From contig NZ_JBKKJT010000003.1 of the NCBI RefSeq assembly GCF_046614675.1, positions 620,001-684,000 of the forward strand: a DNA stretch of 64,000 bases, in the 5' to 3' direction. Source of the DNA: Chryseobacterium cupriresistens. Lineage in GTDB: Bacteria > Bacteroidota > Bacteroidia > Flavobacteriales > Weeksellaceae. A program made the translations under genes and the position numbers. Numbering within the stretch: position 1 is the first letter of the stretch; the number at the start of each line of letters is the position of its first letter. The notes beneath the pieces are model-generated. The model saw only the letters and a list, made by a program, of their open reading frames with translations, was not told the origin of the DNA and searched no databases. Below are positions 1 through 8,591 of the stretch, piece by piece.

Positions 1-271
1 TTCCACAAGAATTTGATAAATAATTTGGATAAAGTAAAATTAGACAAGAAGCCTTAGACATTATAAAAAAACATCATGATTCACATATGATAATGGCTTG
101 GCAATATCTTTTGAAAGTTGGTATCTCAATTGTCTTGAAGAGGTTAGTTGGTGACAGGAGAATTGATTGAATTTAAAGTCATTATAAAAACAAGTATTGT
201 AAAGTTTATTAATTCATTAGAATAACACCTACTGTATAAACTATGTAATCCAAATCCAATTCAAATATATT
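1..271. other. left edge, no recognised gene
   Basis: AT-rich sequence before the first gene. A plus-strand reading frame stays open from about 33 to 170 and ends in TGA, with a protein-like stretch around IIKKHHDSHMIMAW, but it has two stop codons just upstream and no clear start. It may be the decayed end of a gene. I do not recognise it. Confidence 0.25.
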
Positions 272-766
272 ATGAAAAAAATATTCTCTGAACTTAAAGG
301 TTTCGTGATATTCAGTCCACAGCTTTTAGCACAGTATCTGCAGGACTATCATCTTTCAGGTACTAATATTTTAAAATATTTCGTAGAAAATGAACATGGC
401 GATGAAATAACAAAGTCGGGAATCGCTATTCCGATAATAGGGGTAGAAGAAGATTATTATGCATTCCGGGTTTCTGTGAATGATGAAAAGATTCTGAGTG
501 ATGAAGAAGTAGAGGTGGAATCAAAAGGCTGGATATTTCAGACGGCGAATAATGAAGTAAAAATTGTCGGCATTGGATATCTGAAGGATATCGCTGCCAT
601 CAGTGAAGAAAACAGTGTTACCCTTTCTCTTGAAAACGGGTGGTACTCCTTAAAAATAAGGGGCGGAAATAAAAATGGTGAAAGATTATTTGAACTGAAT
701 ATGCAGAAACAGGACATGCATCCTGCTTTTAGTGGAGATATCACCACTGAATATTACTACGGATAG
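272..766 (+). CDS. hypothetical protein
   Basis: A 164-residue protein that I do not recognise. It begins MKKIFSELKGF, has no signal peptide, no membrane segment and no cysteine motif, and is rich in acidic residues and in alternating beta-type segments, which fits a small soluble cytoplasmic protein. The start is an ATG after an AT-rich leader with no other in-frame choice nearby. It is separated from the xylan locus by a tRNA gene and about 1 kb of non-coding DNA, so I do not infer a role in sugar use. Confidence 0.6.
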   Translation: MKKIFSELKGFVIFSPQLLAQYLQDYHLSGTNILKYFVENEHGDEITKSGIAIPIIGVEEDYYAFRVSVNDEKILSDEEVEVESKGWIFQTANNEVKIVGIGYLKDIAAISEENSVTLSLENGWYSLKIRGGNKNGERLFELNMQKQDMHPAFSGDITTEYYYG

Positions 767-855
767 TATTTAAAGCTTAATACTTTCTGTGTAAGGATAA
801 ATAGCTGATGGTGAGTTCTTAATGTTTATGTTTGACAAACTTGAGAAAATAAAGT

Positions 856-875
856 TTTCTGCAAAGTTGCAGAAA
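856..875 (+). other. small perfect hairpin downstream of the hypothetical gene
   Basis: TTTCTGCA and TGCAGAAA form an 8-bp stem around the loop AAGT. No U-run follows directly, so it is a poor intrinsic terminator. It lies 90 bp after the hypothetical gene and just before the tRNA promoter, so it may still help end the upstream transcript. Confidence 0.35.
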
Positions 876-898
876 TACGAATTTTATTGAAAAAATAT

Positions 899-929
899 TT
901 TGTCAGTAATAAAAAACTTTCTATATTTG
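899..929 (+). promoter_or_regulatory. Bacteroidota-type promoter of the tRNA-Ser gene
   Basis: TTTG at 899-902 and TATATTTG at 922-929 are separated by 19 bp, which is the classic -33/-7 arrangement read by the Bacteroidota primary sigma factor. Transcription would start near 936, about 28 bp before the mature tRNA 5' end. Confidence 0.75.
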
Positions 930-963
930 CACCACTGAAAACAACGGTGCTACCAGAGTTTAA

Positions 964-1048
964 GGAGAGTTGGCAGAGTGGTCGATTGCGGCAGTCTTGA
1001 AAACTGTTGACTGTAACAGGTCCGGGGGTTCGAATCCCTCACTCTCCG
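964..1048 (+). tRNA. tRNA-Ser (anticodon UGA)
   Basis: An 85-nt cloverleaf. The acceptor stem GGAGAGT pairs with ACTCTCC (1041-1047), followed by discriminator G. The anticodon loop CTTGAAA gives UGA, which reads UCA codons. A long variable arm, typical of class II tRNAs such as tRNA-Ser, precedes a T arm containing GGTTCGAATCC. The 3' CCA is not encoded. Open reading frames across this region are accidental. Confidence 0.95.
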
Positions 1049-1050
1049 CA

Positions 1051-1085
1051 AAAATCCTTGAATCAAATGATTCAAGGATTTTTTT
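1051..1085 (+). terminator. intrinsic terminator after tRNA-Ser
   Basis: A perfect 12-bp stem (1053-1064 with 1069-1080) around the loop AAAT, with a T-run at 1079-1085. It starts directly after the tRNA and should end its transcript, insulating the xylan locus from it. Confidence 0.85.
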
Positions 1086-1140
1086 ATTGCTCATCATTCT
1101 AAAGAGCAATTCCTTAGAATCACATCTGATAAATGATTTT

Positions 1141-1308
1141 TCATATTCTGGACATTGTCCTGAATTCGGTAGGTCTCATATTGGTAAGTTGATAAAAATT
1201 ATTGCTGAAAGCGGCAATATGGGAGTACCCAATTTCATAGGTAATTTCAGTCATATTCAGATCGGTATCTTTAATTAATTCCATAGGCCGGAAAATCTTA
1301 AGCATTTT
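1141..1308 (-). pseudogene. decayed C-terminal fragment of an AraC-family regulator
   Basis: Read on the minus strand, 55 codons between an in-frame stop at 1309-1311 and a stop at 1141-1143 encode the second helix-turn-helix of an AraC/XylS-type DNA-binding domain. The diagnostic parts are MTEITYEIGYSHIAAFSNNF followed by RPTEFR, matching the family pattern of (I/V)AxxxGF/Y(S)xxxxFxxxFK...TPxxFR. The first helix-turn-helix and any effector domain are missing: sequence upstream on this strand (1309-1440) has stops in every frame I read. It is a relic, not a functional gene. It suggests the locus once had, or neighboured, a different type of regulator. Confidence 0.75.
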
Positions 1309-1623
1309 TTAGGATCAAGAAAAGAAAATATACATTATTAGAAAGCAGGTGATTCGTTAATGTAAATCTTTCAGATATTTTTAAGTTCAAGATTGGGAAA
1401 ACGTAACTTTCATCTAATCCTGCAGAATCCCATTTTTGCAGGTTTTTTTGTTCTCTGATTTCCGAAATTTTCAGGTGTTTCCAGGTGCTGTTTTGTGGAG
1501 TGTTTTCATGTTTACATTCTTATATCATATTATTGTTTAGGCTGACTGTTTCGTAATTATTTGTAGTTAGAGCGTAAAAAATGGTAATCGAAAATGATGA
1601 TTTGCCTCTTTTTTAATAATGAA

Positions 1624-1642
1624 AAGTGTGCTTTTTACATTT
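1624..1642 (+). promoter_or_regulatory. operator-like inverted repeat, site 1
   Basis: AAGTGT-N7-ACATTT, the same arms and spacing as the sites at 40691 and 45806. No TAnnTTTG box follows at the 16-bp distance seen at those sites, and the next gene begins almost 290 bp downstream. It may act at a distance, or be left over from a promoter of the decayed AraC gene on the other strand. Confidence 0.55.
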
Positions 1643-1677
1643 TTTTTTCGTGCAAAATGAAAAAAAAAATAATTGTT

Positions 1678-1696
1678 CTTATCATAATATTTATTC
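1678..1696 (+). promoter_or_regulatory. copy of the CTTATCATA element
   Basis: CTTATCATAATATTTATTC resembles the elements at 1788 and 55643 (consensus CTTATCATA, a few A/T, then TTTAT). It is a possible binding site of a Nudix-type regulator. The match is in AT-rich DNA, so chance is possible. Confidence 0.3.
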
Positions 1697-1781
1697 AAAA
1701 AAAAATAATCTTTTTAAGGGTATTGTGAAATTGCAATTGATTGTGAATTCATGTCTTATGAAATAAGTAAGTGTAAAATTA

Positions 1782-1798
1782 ATGATAACCTTATCATA
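1782..1798. promoter_or_regulatory. perfect inverted repeat with ACCTTATCATA
   Basis: ATGATAA-CC-TTATCAT is a perfect 7-2-7 inverted repeat (1782-1797) and includes the 11-mer ACCTTATCATA (1788-1798), which recurs exactly at 55643-55653 and, inverted, at 56898-56908. It lies about 100 bp upstream of the likely promoter of the regulator-xylBA operon. A transcription factor site is the simplest reading. Confidence 0.5.
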
Positions 1799-1893
1799 TT
1801 TTTTATACAATTGATATCATAAAAATTCGATATGTAAATCATTGATAAGCAGTAGATAATAGCGGATTTATTTTTTTTATTCAGATGAATTTT

Positions 1894-1901
1894 TATATTT
1901 G
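1894..1901 (+). promoter_or_regulatory. likely -7 box of the regulator-xylBA-susCD operon
   Basis: TATATTTG matches the Bacteroidota -7 consensus TAnnTTTG and lies 27 bp before the start codon at 1929. The -33 region is a T-run without a clear TTTG. The perfect palindrome TGTTAACA lies between the box and the start codon at about 1916-1923 and could be an operator. Confidence 0.6.
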
Positions 1902-1928
1902 TAATGTTACCAAAATGTTAACAAACTA

Positions 1929-2654
1929 ATGAATCAGAACTTTATTCATACCTATGTCTCTGTAGATTGTGTTGTCTTTGGATTTGACCATGAAAACAGG
2001 TTGAATATATTACTAGTACAACGCCATGTTGATGACGTTCCGTTGGAAAAGCAGATCAAACTTCCTGGAAGTCTTATTTTCAGCGATGAGGATGTAGATG
2101 ATGCAGCACAAAGGGTACTTCATGAACTTACAGGGATTAAAAAAATGGTTCTCAAACAGTTCAAATGCTTTGCCGATCCCATGAGAGCGAGCAATGCCCA
2201 TGATATCAAATGGATGGATCAGGAATACAAACATCATATAGACAGGATCATTACAGTGGCCTATCTTTCTCTTTGTAAAATAGATCATAAGATCAACAGT
2301 ACAAAATATGATACCGTAGACTGGTATCCTATTGATGAGGTTCCGGTACTGCCTTTTGATCATAACAAAATTATCACTGAATCTTTAATGGAGATCAGAA
2401 AATGGATTGAATCTGATTTCTCCATTATTTTTGAGCTGCTGCCTAAAAGATTCACCATAAGACAGCTTTATCAGCTGTACAGTGCTTTAAATGAAAAGAA
2501 TATTGATATTAAAAATTTTCATAAAAAAATATCCTCATTCCCCTATATCGTTCCTTTGGATGAAATTCAAAAAGATGTATCACACCGCGCAGCAAGATAT
2601 TACCGATTTGATGCTAAAATCTACAAGAAAAACAATACAAAACTTATAAAATAA
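1929..2654 (+). CDS. Nudix-fold transcriptional regulator (NrtR/AraR-like), probable xylose regulator
   Basis: 241 residues. The first 150 form a Nudix-type domain starting HTYVSVDCVVFGFD. The last 75 form a winged helix-turn-helix (FELLPKRFTIRQLYQLYSA), ending in an RAARYYRFD motif that is usual for this family. The Nudix box at 47-70 is degenerate: E54, R62 and E66 are present but the catalytic Glu after the Arg is V63 and the second Glu of the EE pair is L67, so hydrolysis is unlikely. In Bacteroidota such proteins are known sugar-responsive repressors (AraR of Bacteroides thetaiotaomicron is the studied case). It is the first gene of an operon, 16 bp before xylulokinase, which suggests D-xylose or a derivative as effector and control of the xyl genes. 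The assignment to xylose rather than arabinose is inference from position. Confidence 0.8.
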   Translation: MNQNFIHTYVSVDCVVFGFDHENRLNILLVQRHVDDVPLEKQIKLPGSLIFSDEDVDDAAQRVLHELTGIKKMVLKQFKCFADPMRASNAHDIKWMDQEYKHHIDRIITVAYLSLCKIDHKINSTKYDTVDWYPIDEVPVLPFDHNKIITESLMEIRKWIESDFSIIFELLPKRFTIRQLYQLYSALNEKNIDIKNFHKKISSFPYIVPLDEIQKDVSHRAARYYRFDAKIYKKNNTKLIK

Positions 2655-2670
2655 CCCTTTTAAAAAAATT

Positions 2671-4155
2671 ATGTACTTACTAGGCTATGACATTGGCAGT
2701 TCTTCTGTGAAAGTGTGTCTCATTGAGGCGTCCAGCGGAAAAGTGATTGCTTCTGAATTTTCTCCCAAAAAAGAGATGAAAATCACTGCTATAAATCCCG
2801 GATGGGCAGAGCAAAATCCGGTAGACTGGTGGATCAATCTTAAGTTGGCACACGAAGCTGTCATGCATGAATCCGGAGTACATGCAGAAGATATTAAAGG
2901 AATCGGAATTACCTGGCAGATGCATGGGTTGATTCTTGTAGACAAAGATCAGAACCTTTTAAGACCATCCATTATCTGGTGCGACAGCCGTGCTGTACCT
3001 TATGGTGAAAAGGCTTTCAAAACCATAGGAGAAGAAAAATGTCTTTCACATCTGTTGAATTCACCGGGAAACTTTACAGCATCAAAGCTTGCCTGGGTAA
3101 AAGAAAACGAACCTGAGATCTTTGAAAAGATAGATAAAATAATGCTTCCCGGAGACTATATTGCCATGAGACTTTCAGGGCAGATAGGAATGACCATTGA
3201 AGGATTATCAGAAGGAATATTCTGGGATTTTAAGAACAACTGCATTTCGGAAGATATCATTAACCACTATGGAATTCCTGAAAGTTTCTTCCCGGAAATT
3301 GTACCTACATTTGGTATTCAGGCAACAGTTTCAAGGGCAGCAGCGGAAGAATTAGGCTTGAAGGAGGGTACACCTATTTCTTACAGAGCAGGAGACCAGC
3401 CCAACAATGCGCTTTCCCTGAATGTGTTTAACCCTGGAGAAATTGCCTCTACAGCAGGAACTTCAGGAGTGGTTTATGGAGTGCTGGACCAGCTGGAATA
3501 TGATAAATTATCAAGGGTCAATACATTTGCCCATGTCAATTACACACCGGAACAGATCAGGCTTGGGGTTTTACTGTGTATCAACGGAACCGGAATTTTA
3601 AATTCCTGGCTGAAACACAATTTTGCAACTTCGCTTTCTTCCTATGGTGATATGAATGATATGGCTTCACTTTCACCCATCGGATCGAAAGGGTTAAGTA
3701 TTATTCCTTTTGGAAACGGAGCTGAAAGAGTGCTGGAAAATAAGGATACAAGCTGTTCAATTCACGGAATAAACTTCAATATCCATTCAAAAGGCGATAT
3801 TCTTCGTGCAGCACAGGAAGGTATTGTATTCTCTTATGAATATGGAATGGATATCATGAGAAATATAGGCATGGATATACAGGTGATCCGTGCAGGAAAT
3901 GCCAATATGTTTTTAAGTTCAATCTTTCGCCAGTCGCTATCCAGTGTCAGCAATGCGGTTATTGAACTTTATGATACCGATGGAGCGGTAGGAGCAGCAA
4001 GAGCTGCAGGAATGGGAATAGGATTTTATTCAGATTCCAGAGAAGCATTCTCTTCACTCGAAAAAATAGCGGTGATAGAGCCCGAACACGAAAAACAGGA
4101 ACAATATTTAGAAGCCTATGCCAGATGGAAACATCATCTTAACGAAATAATCTAG
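2671..4155 (+). CDS. xylB: xylulokinase
   Basis: 494 residues, the usual size for FGGY-family carbohydrate kinases. It phosphorylates D-xylulose to D-xylulose 5-phosphate with ATP in the cytoplasm, feeding the pentose phosphate pathway. The N-terminal phosphate-binding loop YDIGSSSVKV, the ITWQMHG segment, GDQPNNAL near residue 240 (catalytic Asp) and TAGTSGVVYG are visible, and the C-terminal domain has the FGGY-type GNAN segment. Pairing with xylose isomerase directly downstream makes xylulose the substrate rather than glycerol, gluconate or ribulose. It starts 16 bp after the regulator and is surely cotranscribed with it. Confidence 0.92.
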   Translation: MYLLGYDIGSSSVKVCLIEASSGKVIASEFSPKKEMKITAINPGWAEQNPVDWWINLKLAHEAVMHESGVHAEDIKGIGITWQMHGLILVDKDQNLLRPSIIWCDSRAVPYGEKAFKTIGEEKCLSHLLNSPGNFTASKLAWVKENEPEIFEKIDKIMLPGDYIAMRLSGQIGMTIEGLSEGIFWDFKNNCISEDIINHYGIPESFFPEIVPTFGIQATVSRAAAEELGLKEGTPISYRAGDQPNNALSLNVFNPGEIASTAGTSGVVYGVLDQLEYDKLSRVNTFAHVNYTPEQIRLGVLLCINGTGILNSWLKHNFATSLSSYGDMNDMASLSPIGSKGLSIIPFGNGAERVLENKDTSCSIHGINFNIHSKGDILRAAQEGIVFSYEYGMDIMRNIGMDIQVIRAGNANMFLSSIFRQSLSSVSNAVIELYDTDGAVGAARAAGMGIGFYSDSREAFSSLEKIAVIEPEHEKQEQYLEAYARWKHHLNEII

Positions 4156-4181
4156 GACCATTACAACAGCATTTTTCATCC

Positions 4182-4209
4182 TCTTACTGACTTTTCAGAA
4201 TCAGTGAGA
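4182..4209 (+). other. hairpin between xylB and xylA
   Basis: TCTTACTGA pairs with TCAGTGAGA (one G-U) around a 10-nt loop in the 107-bp gap. No T-run follows, so it is not a terminator. It could protect the 3' end of xylB mRNA or raise xylA expression relative to xylB after processing. Confidence 0.35.
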
Positions 4210-4262
4210 AGGGAATTTCTACGCAAAAAATTAAAAACAAAAATAAAAATAATCAAATAAAT

Positions 4263-5591
4263 ATGAACACTTTAACAGGTACAAAAGAGTTTTTTACAGG
4301 TATTGAAAAAATTAAGTTTGAAGGGAAGGAAAGTAAGAACCCGTTGGCGTTCCGTTACTATGATGCGGAAAAGATCGTGATGGGAAAACCTATGAAAGAC
4401 TGGACAAGATTTGCGATGGCATGGTGGCATACCTTATGTGCCAACGGAAGCGATCCGTTCGGAGGACCTACCATTCACCATCCTTGGGATATCGGAAACG
4501 ATCCGGTAACAAGAGCAATGCACAAAATGGATGCAGGTTTCGAATTCATGTCTAAAATGGGATTCAATTACTACTGCTTCCATGATATCGATCTGGTAGA
4601 CCCTGCCAACAACTGGAAGGACTACGAGAAAAATATGCAGACTATTGTGGAATATGCAAAACAAAAACAGCAGGAAACAGGAATTAAGCTTTTATGGGGA
4701 ACAGCCAATGTTTTCACTCATGAAAGATACATGAACGGTGCTTCTACCAATCCAAATTTTGATGTAGTAGCCTGTGCAGGAACTCAGGTGAAAAATTCAA
4801 TAGATGCCACGATAGCGCTTGGTGGTGAAAATTATGTTTTCTGGGGTGGAAGAGAAGGATATATGAGCCTTTTGAACACAGACATGAAGCGTGAAAAAGA
4901 TCACCTTGCCCGTTTCCTTTCCATGTCAAGAGACTATGCACGCCAGCAAGGTTTTAAAGGAACTTTCCTGATTGAACCTAAACCAATGGAGCCTACCAAG
5001 CATCAGTACGATTATGATTCTGAAACAGTAATCGGATTCCTTAGACATTACGGATTAGATAAGGATTTTAAACTGAATATCGAAGTGAATCACGCTACAT
5101 TGGCAGGTCACACATTCGAACATGAGCTTCAGGTTGCAGTAGATGCAGGACTTTTAGGAAGCATTGATGCCAACAGGGGAGATTATCAGAACGGATGGGA
5201 TACAGACCAGTTCCCAATTGATTATTATGACATGGTTCAGGCGTGGCTGGTGCTGCTTCCGGCAGGAGGTCTGGGAACCGGAGGGGTGAATTTTGATGCC
5301 AAAATCAGAAGAAATTCTATTGATGCTGAAGATCTGTTCATTTCCCACATCTCAGGAATGGATGTATTCGCAAAAGGTCTTCTTGCAGCGGCTGATATCC
5401 TTGAAAATTCAGATTACAAAAAGCTGAGGACAGACCGTTATGCTTCTTTTGATAACGGAAACGGAAAAGCATTTGAAGAAGGTTCACTTACACTGGAAGA
5501 TCTGCAGAGAATAGCTCACGAAATCGGCGAACCACAGCCAAAAAGCGGAAAACAGGAATTGTTTGAAGCCATCGTGAATATGTATATATAA
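4263..5591 (+). CDS. xylA: xylose isomerase
   Basis: 442 residues, the length of the class II xylose isomerases found in Bacteroidota. It converts D-xylose to D-xylulose using two divalent metals. The catalytic His and Asp lie in YCFHDIDLV (H107, D110). FLIEPKPMEPTKHQYDYD carries the first metal-binding Glu, and NIEVNHATLAGHTFEHE and SIDANRGD carry further metal ligands. It is placed after xylB and followed by SusC at 93 bp. The N-terminal extension of about 40 residues relative to class I enzymes is normal for this class. Confidence 0.96.
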   Translation: MNTLTGTKEFFTGIEKIKFEGKESKNPLAFRYYDAEKIVMGKPMKDWTRFAMAWWHTLCANGSDPFGGPTIHHPWDIGNDPVTRAMHKMDAGFEFMSKMGFNYYCFHDIDLVDPANNWKDYEKNMQTIVEYAKQKQQETGIKLLWGTANVFTHERYMNGASTNPNFDVVACAGTQVKNSIDATIALGGENYVFWGGREGYMSLLNTDMKREKDHLARFLSMSRDYARQQGFKGTFLIEPKPMEPTKHQYDYDSETVIGFLRHYGLDKDFKLNIEVNHATLAGHTFEHELQVAVDAGLLGSIDANRGDYQNGWDTDQFPIDYYDMVQAWLVLLPAGGLGTGGVNFDAKIRRNSIDAEDLFISHISGMDVFAKGLLAAADILENSDYKKLRTDRYASFDNGNGKAFEEGSLTLEDLQRIAHEIGEPQPKSGKQELFEAIVNMYI

Positions 5592-5599
5592 TTAAAAAT

Positions 5600-5655
5600 A
5601 AAAGGCTTATCAACACTAAGGATTTTTATACACAATAATTATTAAAGAGCCTTTT
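5600..5655 (+). other. long-loop inverted repeat between xylA and susC
   Basis: AAAAGGCT (5600-5607) and AGCCTTTT (5648-5655) are perfect complements separated by 40 nt. The stem is followed by ATT rather than a T-run. It may be an mRNA processing or attenuation point that separates catabolic gene expression from the outer membrane genes. Confidence 0.3.
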
Positions 5656-5684
5656 ATTCAACAACTAATACTAAAATAATAATT

Positions 5685-8579
5685 ATGAACCGATTTTATT
5701 TCAATAAAAGCAATAGAGCAGCACTGTTTTTTGCAATGACTCTATTGCCTTGCGGCATAGCATATTCACAGGTTAAGAAAGATACAGTAGCTAAAGAAAA
5801 TAAAATAGATGAAGTTGTTGTGATAGGATATGGAACCCAGAGAAAAGAGGCTGTAACAGGTTCTGTAGCCACTGTAAAAGGAGATGCCCTGCGTGAAGTA
5901 CCTTCTGCCAACATTACCCAGGCATTACAGGGAAGAACGGCAGGGGTAGATATCTCGCAAACCTCCACTAAACCGGGTGCTGCCATGCAGATCCGTATCA
6001 GGGGAACACGATCTCTGACAGGAGATAATAACCCATTGATTGTATTGGATGGTATTCCTTTCGTAGGATCACTGGGAGACATCAGCTCAAGTGATATCAA
6101 AAGTATTGACATCCTGAAAGATGCTTCTGCTACAGCCATCTACGGGTCAAGAGGAGCAAACGGTGTTATTCTCGTTACAACCAACAGAGGAGCAAAAGGG
6201 CAGAGGCCTAAATTTACCTATAACACCTTTACAGGAGTTCAGACCTTGTTTTCAAAATATCCGATGATGGATGGTCCTAAGTTTGCAAAACTGCGTGCTT
6301 ATGCCATTCCTGCGGGAAATAAAACGCCATTGTATTCCAACGGGGCTGATGAAAATAACAGCGTCAATACTGACTGGCAAAGCCTGTTTTATAAGCCGGC
6401 GATGATGACCAGTCACGATGTAGGGGTTTCAGGAGGAACAGAAGGTGGAAATTATAATGTAGGATTATCCTATTTTAAACAAAATGCATTAATTCCTATT
6501 CAGAGTTACGAAAGATTTGCCCTGAGAATGGCGATTGACCAGCAGGTAGGATCTGTCTTTAAGTTTGGTTTTACAACCAATACAAACTATTCTGTCTCTG
6601 AAGGAAACGGAGTAAATCCGGGAGCGGTTCTGGGATATTCTCCGATTGCCAATCCTTACAATGCGGACGGAAGCCCGAAAAGAGTAATGAGCACCGCAGG
6701 CGGTATCGATCAGACATGGATTTATACCAGAAGAAGCCTGGAGAGCCTGGCAGAGAAATATATTGATGAAACCAAATCTTTTGCATCCTATAACAACCTT
6801 TACGGAGAAGTCAGCCTTCCAGTCAAAGGATTGAAATACAGGTTAAATGTAGGGTTGGATTTCCGTACTTCAAACAGTGGAAACTATAGTGGTGTAGGAG
6901 TTTTCAATACAAATCCTCTGGGACCGTCAGCGGCAGGAAAAGGGAATAACCAGACTTATCACTGGGTATTGGAAAACCTCCTGACGTACGACCGTACATT
7001 CGGAAAACATAAGATCAACGCAGTAGCATTATACTCTGCAGAACAGAACAAGTATACAAGCTCATACATGAGTGCAAAAAATGTCCCTGCAGACTTTTTC
7101 CAGTATTATAACCTGGGACAGTCACCTCAGGCAGATATTACAGTAAGACCTGAAGACCAGGCGTACTGGAAAACAGGCCTGCTTTCAGCGATGGGAAGAA
7201 TCATGTATACGTATGATAACAGGTACATGCTTACAGCCACACTCCGTGCCGACGGATCTTCCAGACTGGCACCGGGTAACAAATGGCATACCTATCCCGC
7301 ATTATCATTAGGATGGAATGTTACCAACGAATCCTTCATGGAGAATATCAAAGCGATTAATCTCCTGAAATTCAGAGTAGGATGGGGGCAGACTTCCAAT
7401 CAGGCAGTAGATCCATACACTACGATGGGAAGATTTAACGTGGCTCCTTATAACTACGGAAGCGCAGGAAGTGCAGGAATCTATGGAAATCAGCCGCCTA
7501 ATCCAAACCTTGGATGGGAATATTCAAAAACACAAAACTACGGGGTAGACTTCGGGATCCTGAACAACCGCCTTACGGGAAGTGTGGAATATTACAAAAC
7601 CCATACATTTGACCTGTTGACACAAAAAAGTCTTCCGGCAACAAGCGGTTGGTCATCCATCGTTTCCAATGTAGCCGAAACGGAAAATAAAGGGGTGGAA
7701 ATTTCCTTGAACGGAGTTATTTTTGATAACCCGGATGGGTTTACATGGGAAGCCGGAGTTAATTTTTACACCAATAAAAACAAAATTTTATCTCTTGCAT
7801 CCGGAACACAACGGGACATCAATAACTCATGGTTTGTAGGGCATAATATCAATTCATTGTATGATTATCAGTACATCGGTCTTTGGCAGGCTGGCGACCC
7901 GTATCAGAGCATTCTGGAGCCGGGAACTGCTGCGGATGTTATAGGATCTATCAAGGTTCTTTACACCGGAGGCTATAATGCTGACGGAACTCCGGTAAGA
8001 GCAATAGGACCGGATGACAGACAGATTTTTGATACCGCTCCGAAATTCCAGGGAGGATTTAATATGCGCTTTGCCTACAAGAATTTTGAACTGAGCACAG
8101 TAGGAGCTTTCCAGCACGGAGGAATCCTGGTGAGTACGATTTACGGATCTGCAAGTTATCTTAACAGATTAACGGGTAGAGGAAATAACGTGGATGTGGA
8201 TTACTGGACAGAAGATAATACCGGTGCTTATTTTCCGCGCCCGGGACGTCATTTGAGTGGCGATAATCCAAAGTATTCTTCTACTTTAGCAATGTTTGAT
8301 GCTTCTTACCTTAAGCTTCGTACCATTACATTAGGCTATAATGTCAATAAAGATTTTTTAAAGGATCTGAAAATTACCAGCTTAAGAATTTACTTTACGG
8401 TAACCAATCCTGTTGTGCTATTCTCACCTTATCATAAGTTCTCAGGAATGGATCCGGAACCAAACTCTTTCGGAAATGAAAACCAGGCAGTAAGCGGATA
8501 TCCAAACCGCCAGCTTGTCATAGGAACGAACAACCCTTCCACAAGAAATTACTTAATGGGACTTAACTTAACCTTTTAA
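5685..8579 (+). CDS. SusC-type TonB-dependent outer membrane transporter
   Basis: 964 residues with an N-terminal signal peptide ending near AYSQ. It forms the outer membrane barrel that imports glycans with the SusD partner encoded 12 bp downstream. The TonB box region (DEVVVIGYGTQ, about residues 43-53) follows almost directly after the signal peptide, so the carboxypeptidase-like beta-sandwich extension found in many SusC proteins is missing. The plug domain is clear (QALQGRTAGVDI, IRIRGTRSL, ILKDASATAIYGSRGANGVI). The barrel follows, and the C-terminus ends in an aromatic residue (GLNLTF), as expected for Bam-dependent insertion. It is the only SusC in the window, so it probably imports the xylo-oligosaccharides made by all the nearby enzymes. 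Confidence 0.94.
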   Translation: MNRFYFNKSNRAALFFAMTLLPCGIAYSQVKKDTVAKENKIDEVVVIGYGTQRKEAVTGSVATVKGDALREVPSANITQALQGRTAGVDISQTSTKPGAAMQIRIRGTRSLTGDNNPLIVLDGIPFVGSLGDISSSDIKSIDILKDASATAIYGSRGANGVILVTTNRGAKGQRPKFTYNTFTGVQTLFSKYPMMDGPKFAKLRAYAIPAGNKTPLYSNGADENNSVNTDWQSLFYKPAMMTSHDVGVSGGTEGGNYNVGLSYFKQNALIPIQSYERFALRMAIDQQVGSVFKFGFTTNTNYSVSEGNGVNPGAVLGYSPIANPYNADGSPKRVMSTAGGIDQTWIYTRRSLESLAEKYIDETKSFASYNNLYGEVSLPVKGLKYRLNVGLDFRTSNSGNYSGVGVFNTNPLGPSAAGKGNNQTYHWVLENLLTYDRTFGKHKINAVALYSAEQNKYTSSYMSAKNVPADFFQYYNLGQSPQADITVRPEDQAYWKTGLLSAMGRIMYTYDNRYMLTATLRADGSSRLAPGNKWHTYPALSLGWNVTNESFMENIKAINLLKFRVGWGQTSNQAVDPYTTMGRFNVAPYNYGSAGSAGIYGNQPPNPNLGWEYSKTQNYGVDFGILNNRLTGSVEYYKTHTFDLLTQKSLPATSGWSSIVSNVAETENKGVEISLNGVIFDNPDGFTWEAGVNFYTNKNKILSLASGTQRDINNSWFVGHNINSLYDYQYIGLWQAGDPYQSILEPGTAADVIGSIKVLYTGGYNADGTPVRAIGPDDRQIFDTAPKFQGGFNMRFAYKNFELSTVGAFQHGGILVSTIYGSASYLNRLTGRGNNVDVDYWTEDNTGAYFPRPGRHLSGDNPKYSSTLAMFDASYLKLRTITLGYNVNKDFLKDLKITSLRIYFTVTNPVVLFSPYHKFSGMDPEPNSFGNENQAVSGYPNRQLVIGTNNPSTRNYLMGLNLTF

Positions 8580-8591
8580 AACTGTACTGTC

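Larger units (their letters stand above)
1312..1928. other. long AT-rich control region upstream of the regulator-xyl operon
   Basis: About 600 bp with no coding potential on either strand. It holds one copy of the AARTGT-N7-ACAYTT inverted repeat (1624), several copies of a TTATCATA-containing element (1678, 1788) and the likely promoter of the operon (1894), each listed separately. Poly-A and poly-T runs at 1637-1670 may bend the DNA. Confidence 0.5.

Noticed and set aside
964..1048. tRNA-Ser as attachment site of a genomic island
   Set aside because: I saw no second copy of the tRNA 3' end and no integrase in the window; this cannot be decided from here.
970..1278. Open frame of 102 codons overlapping the tRNA-Ser
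   Set aside because: It covers the tRNA, its terminator and the AraC relic on the other strand; the protein is a translation of tRNA sequence.
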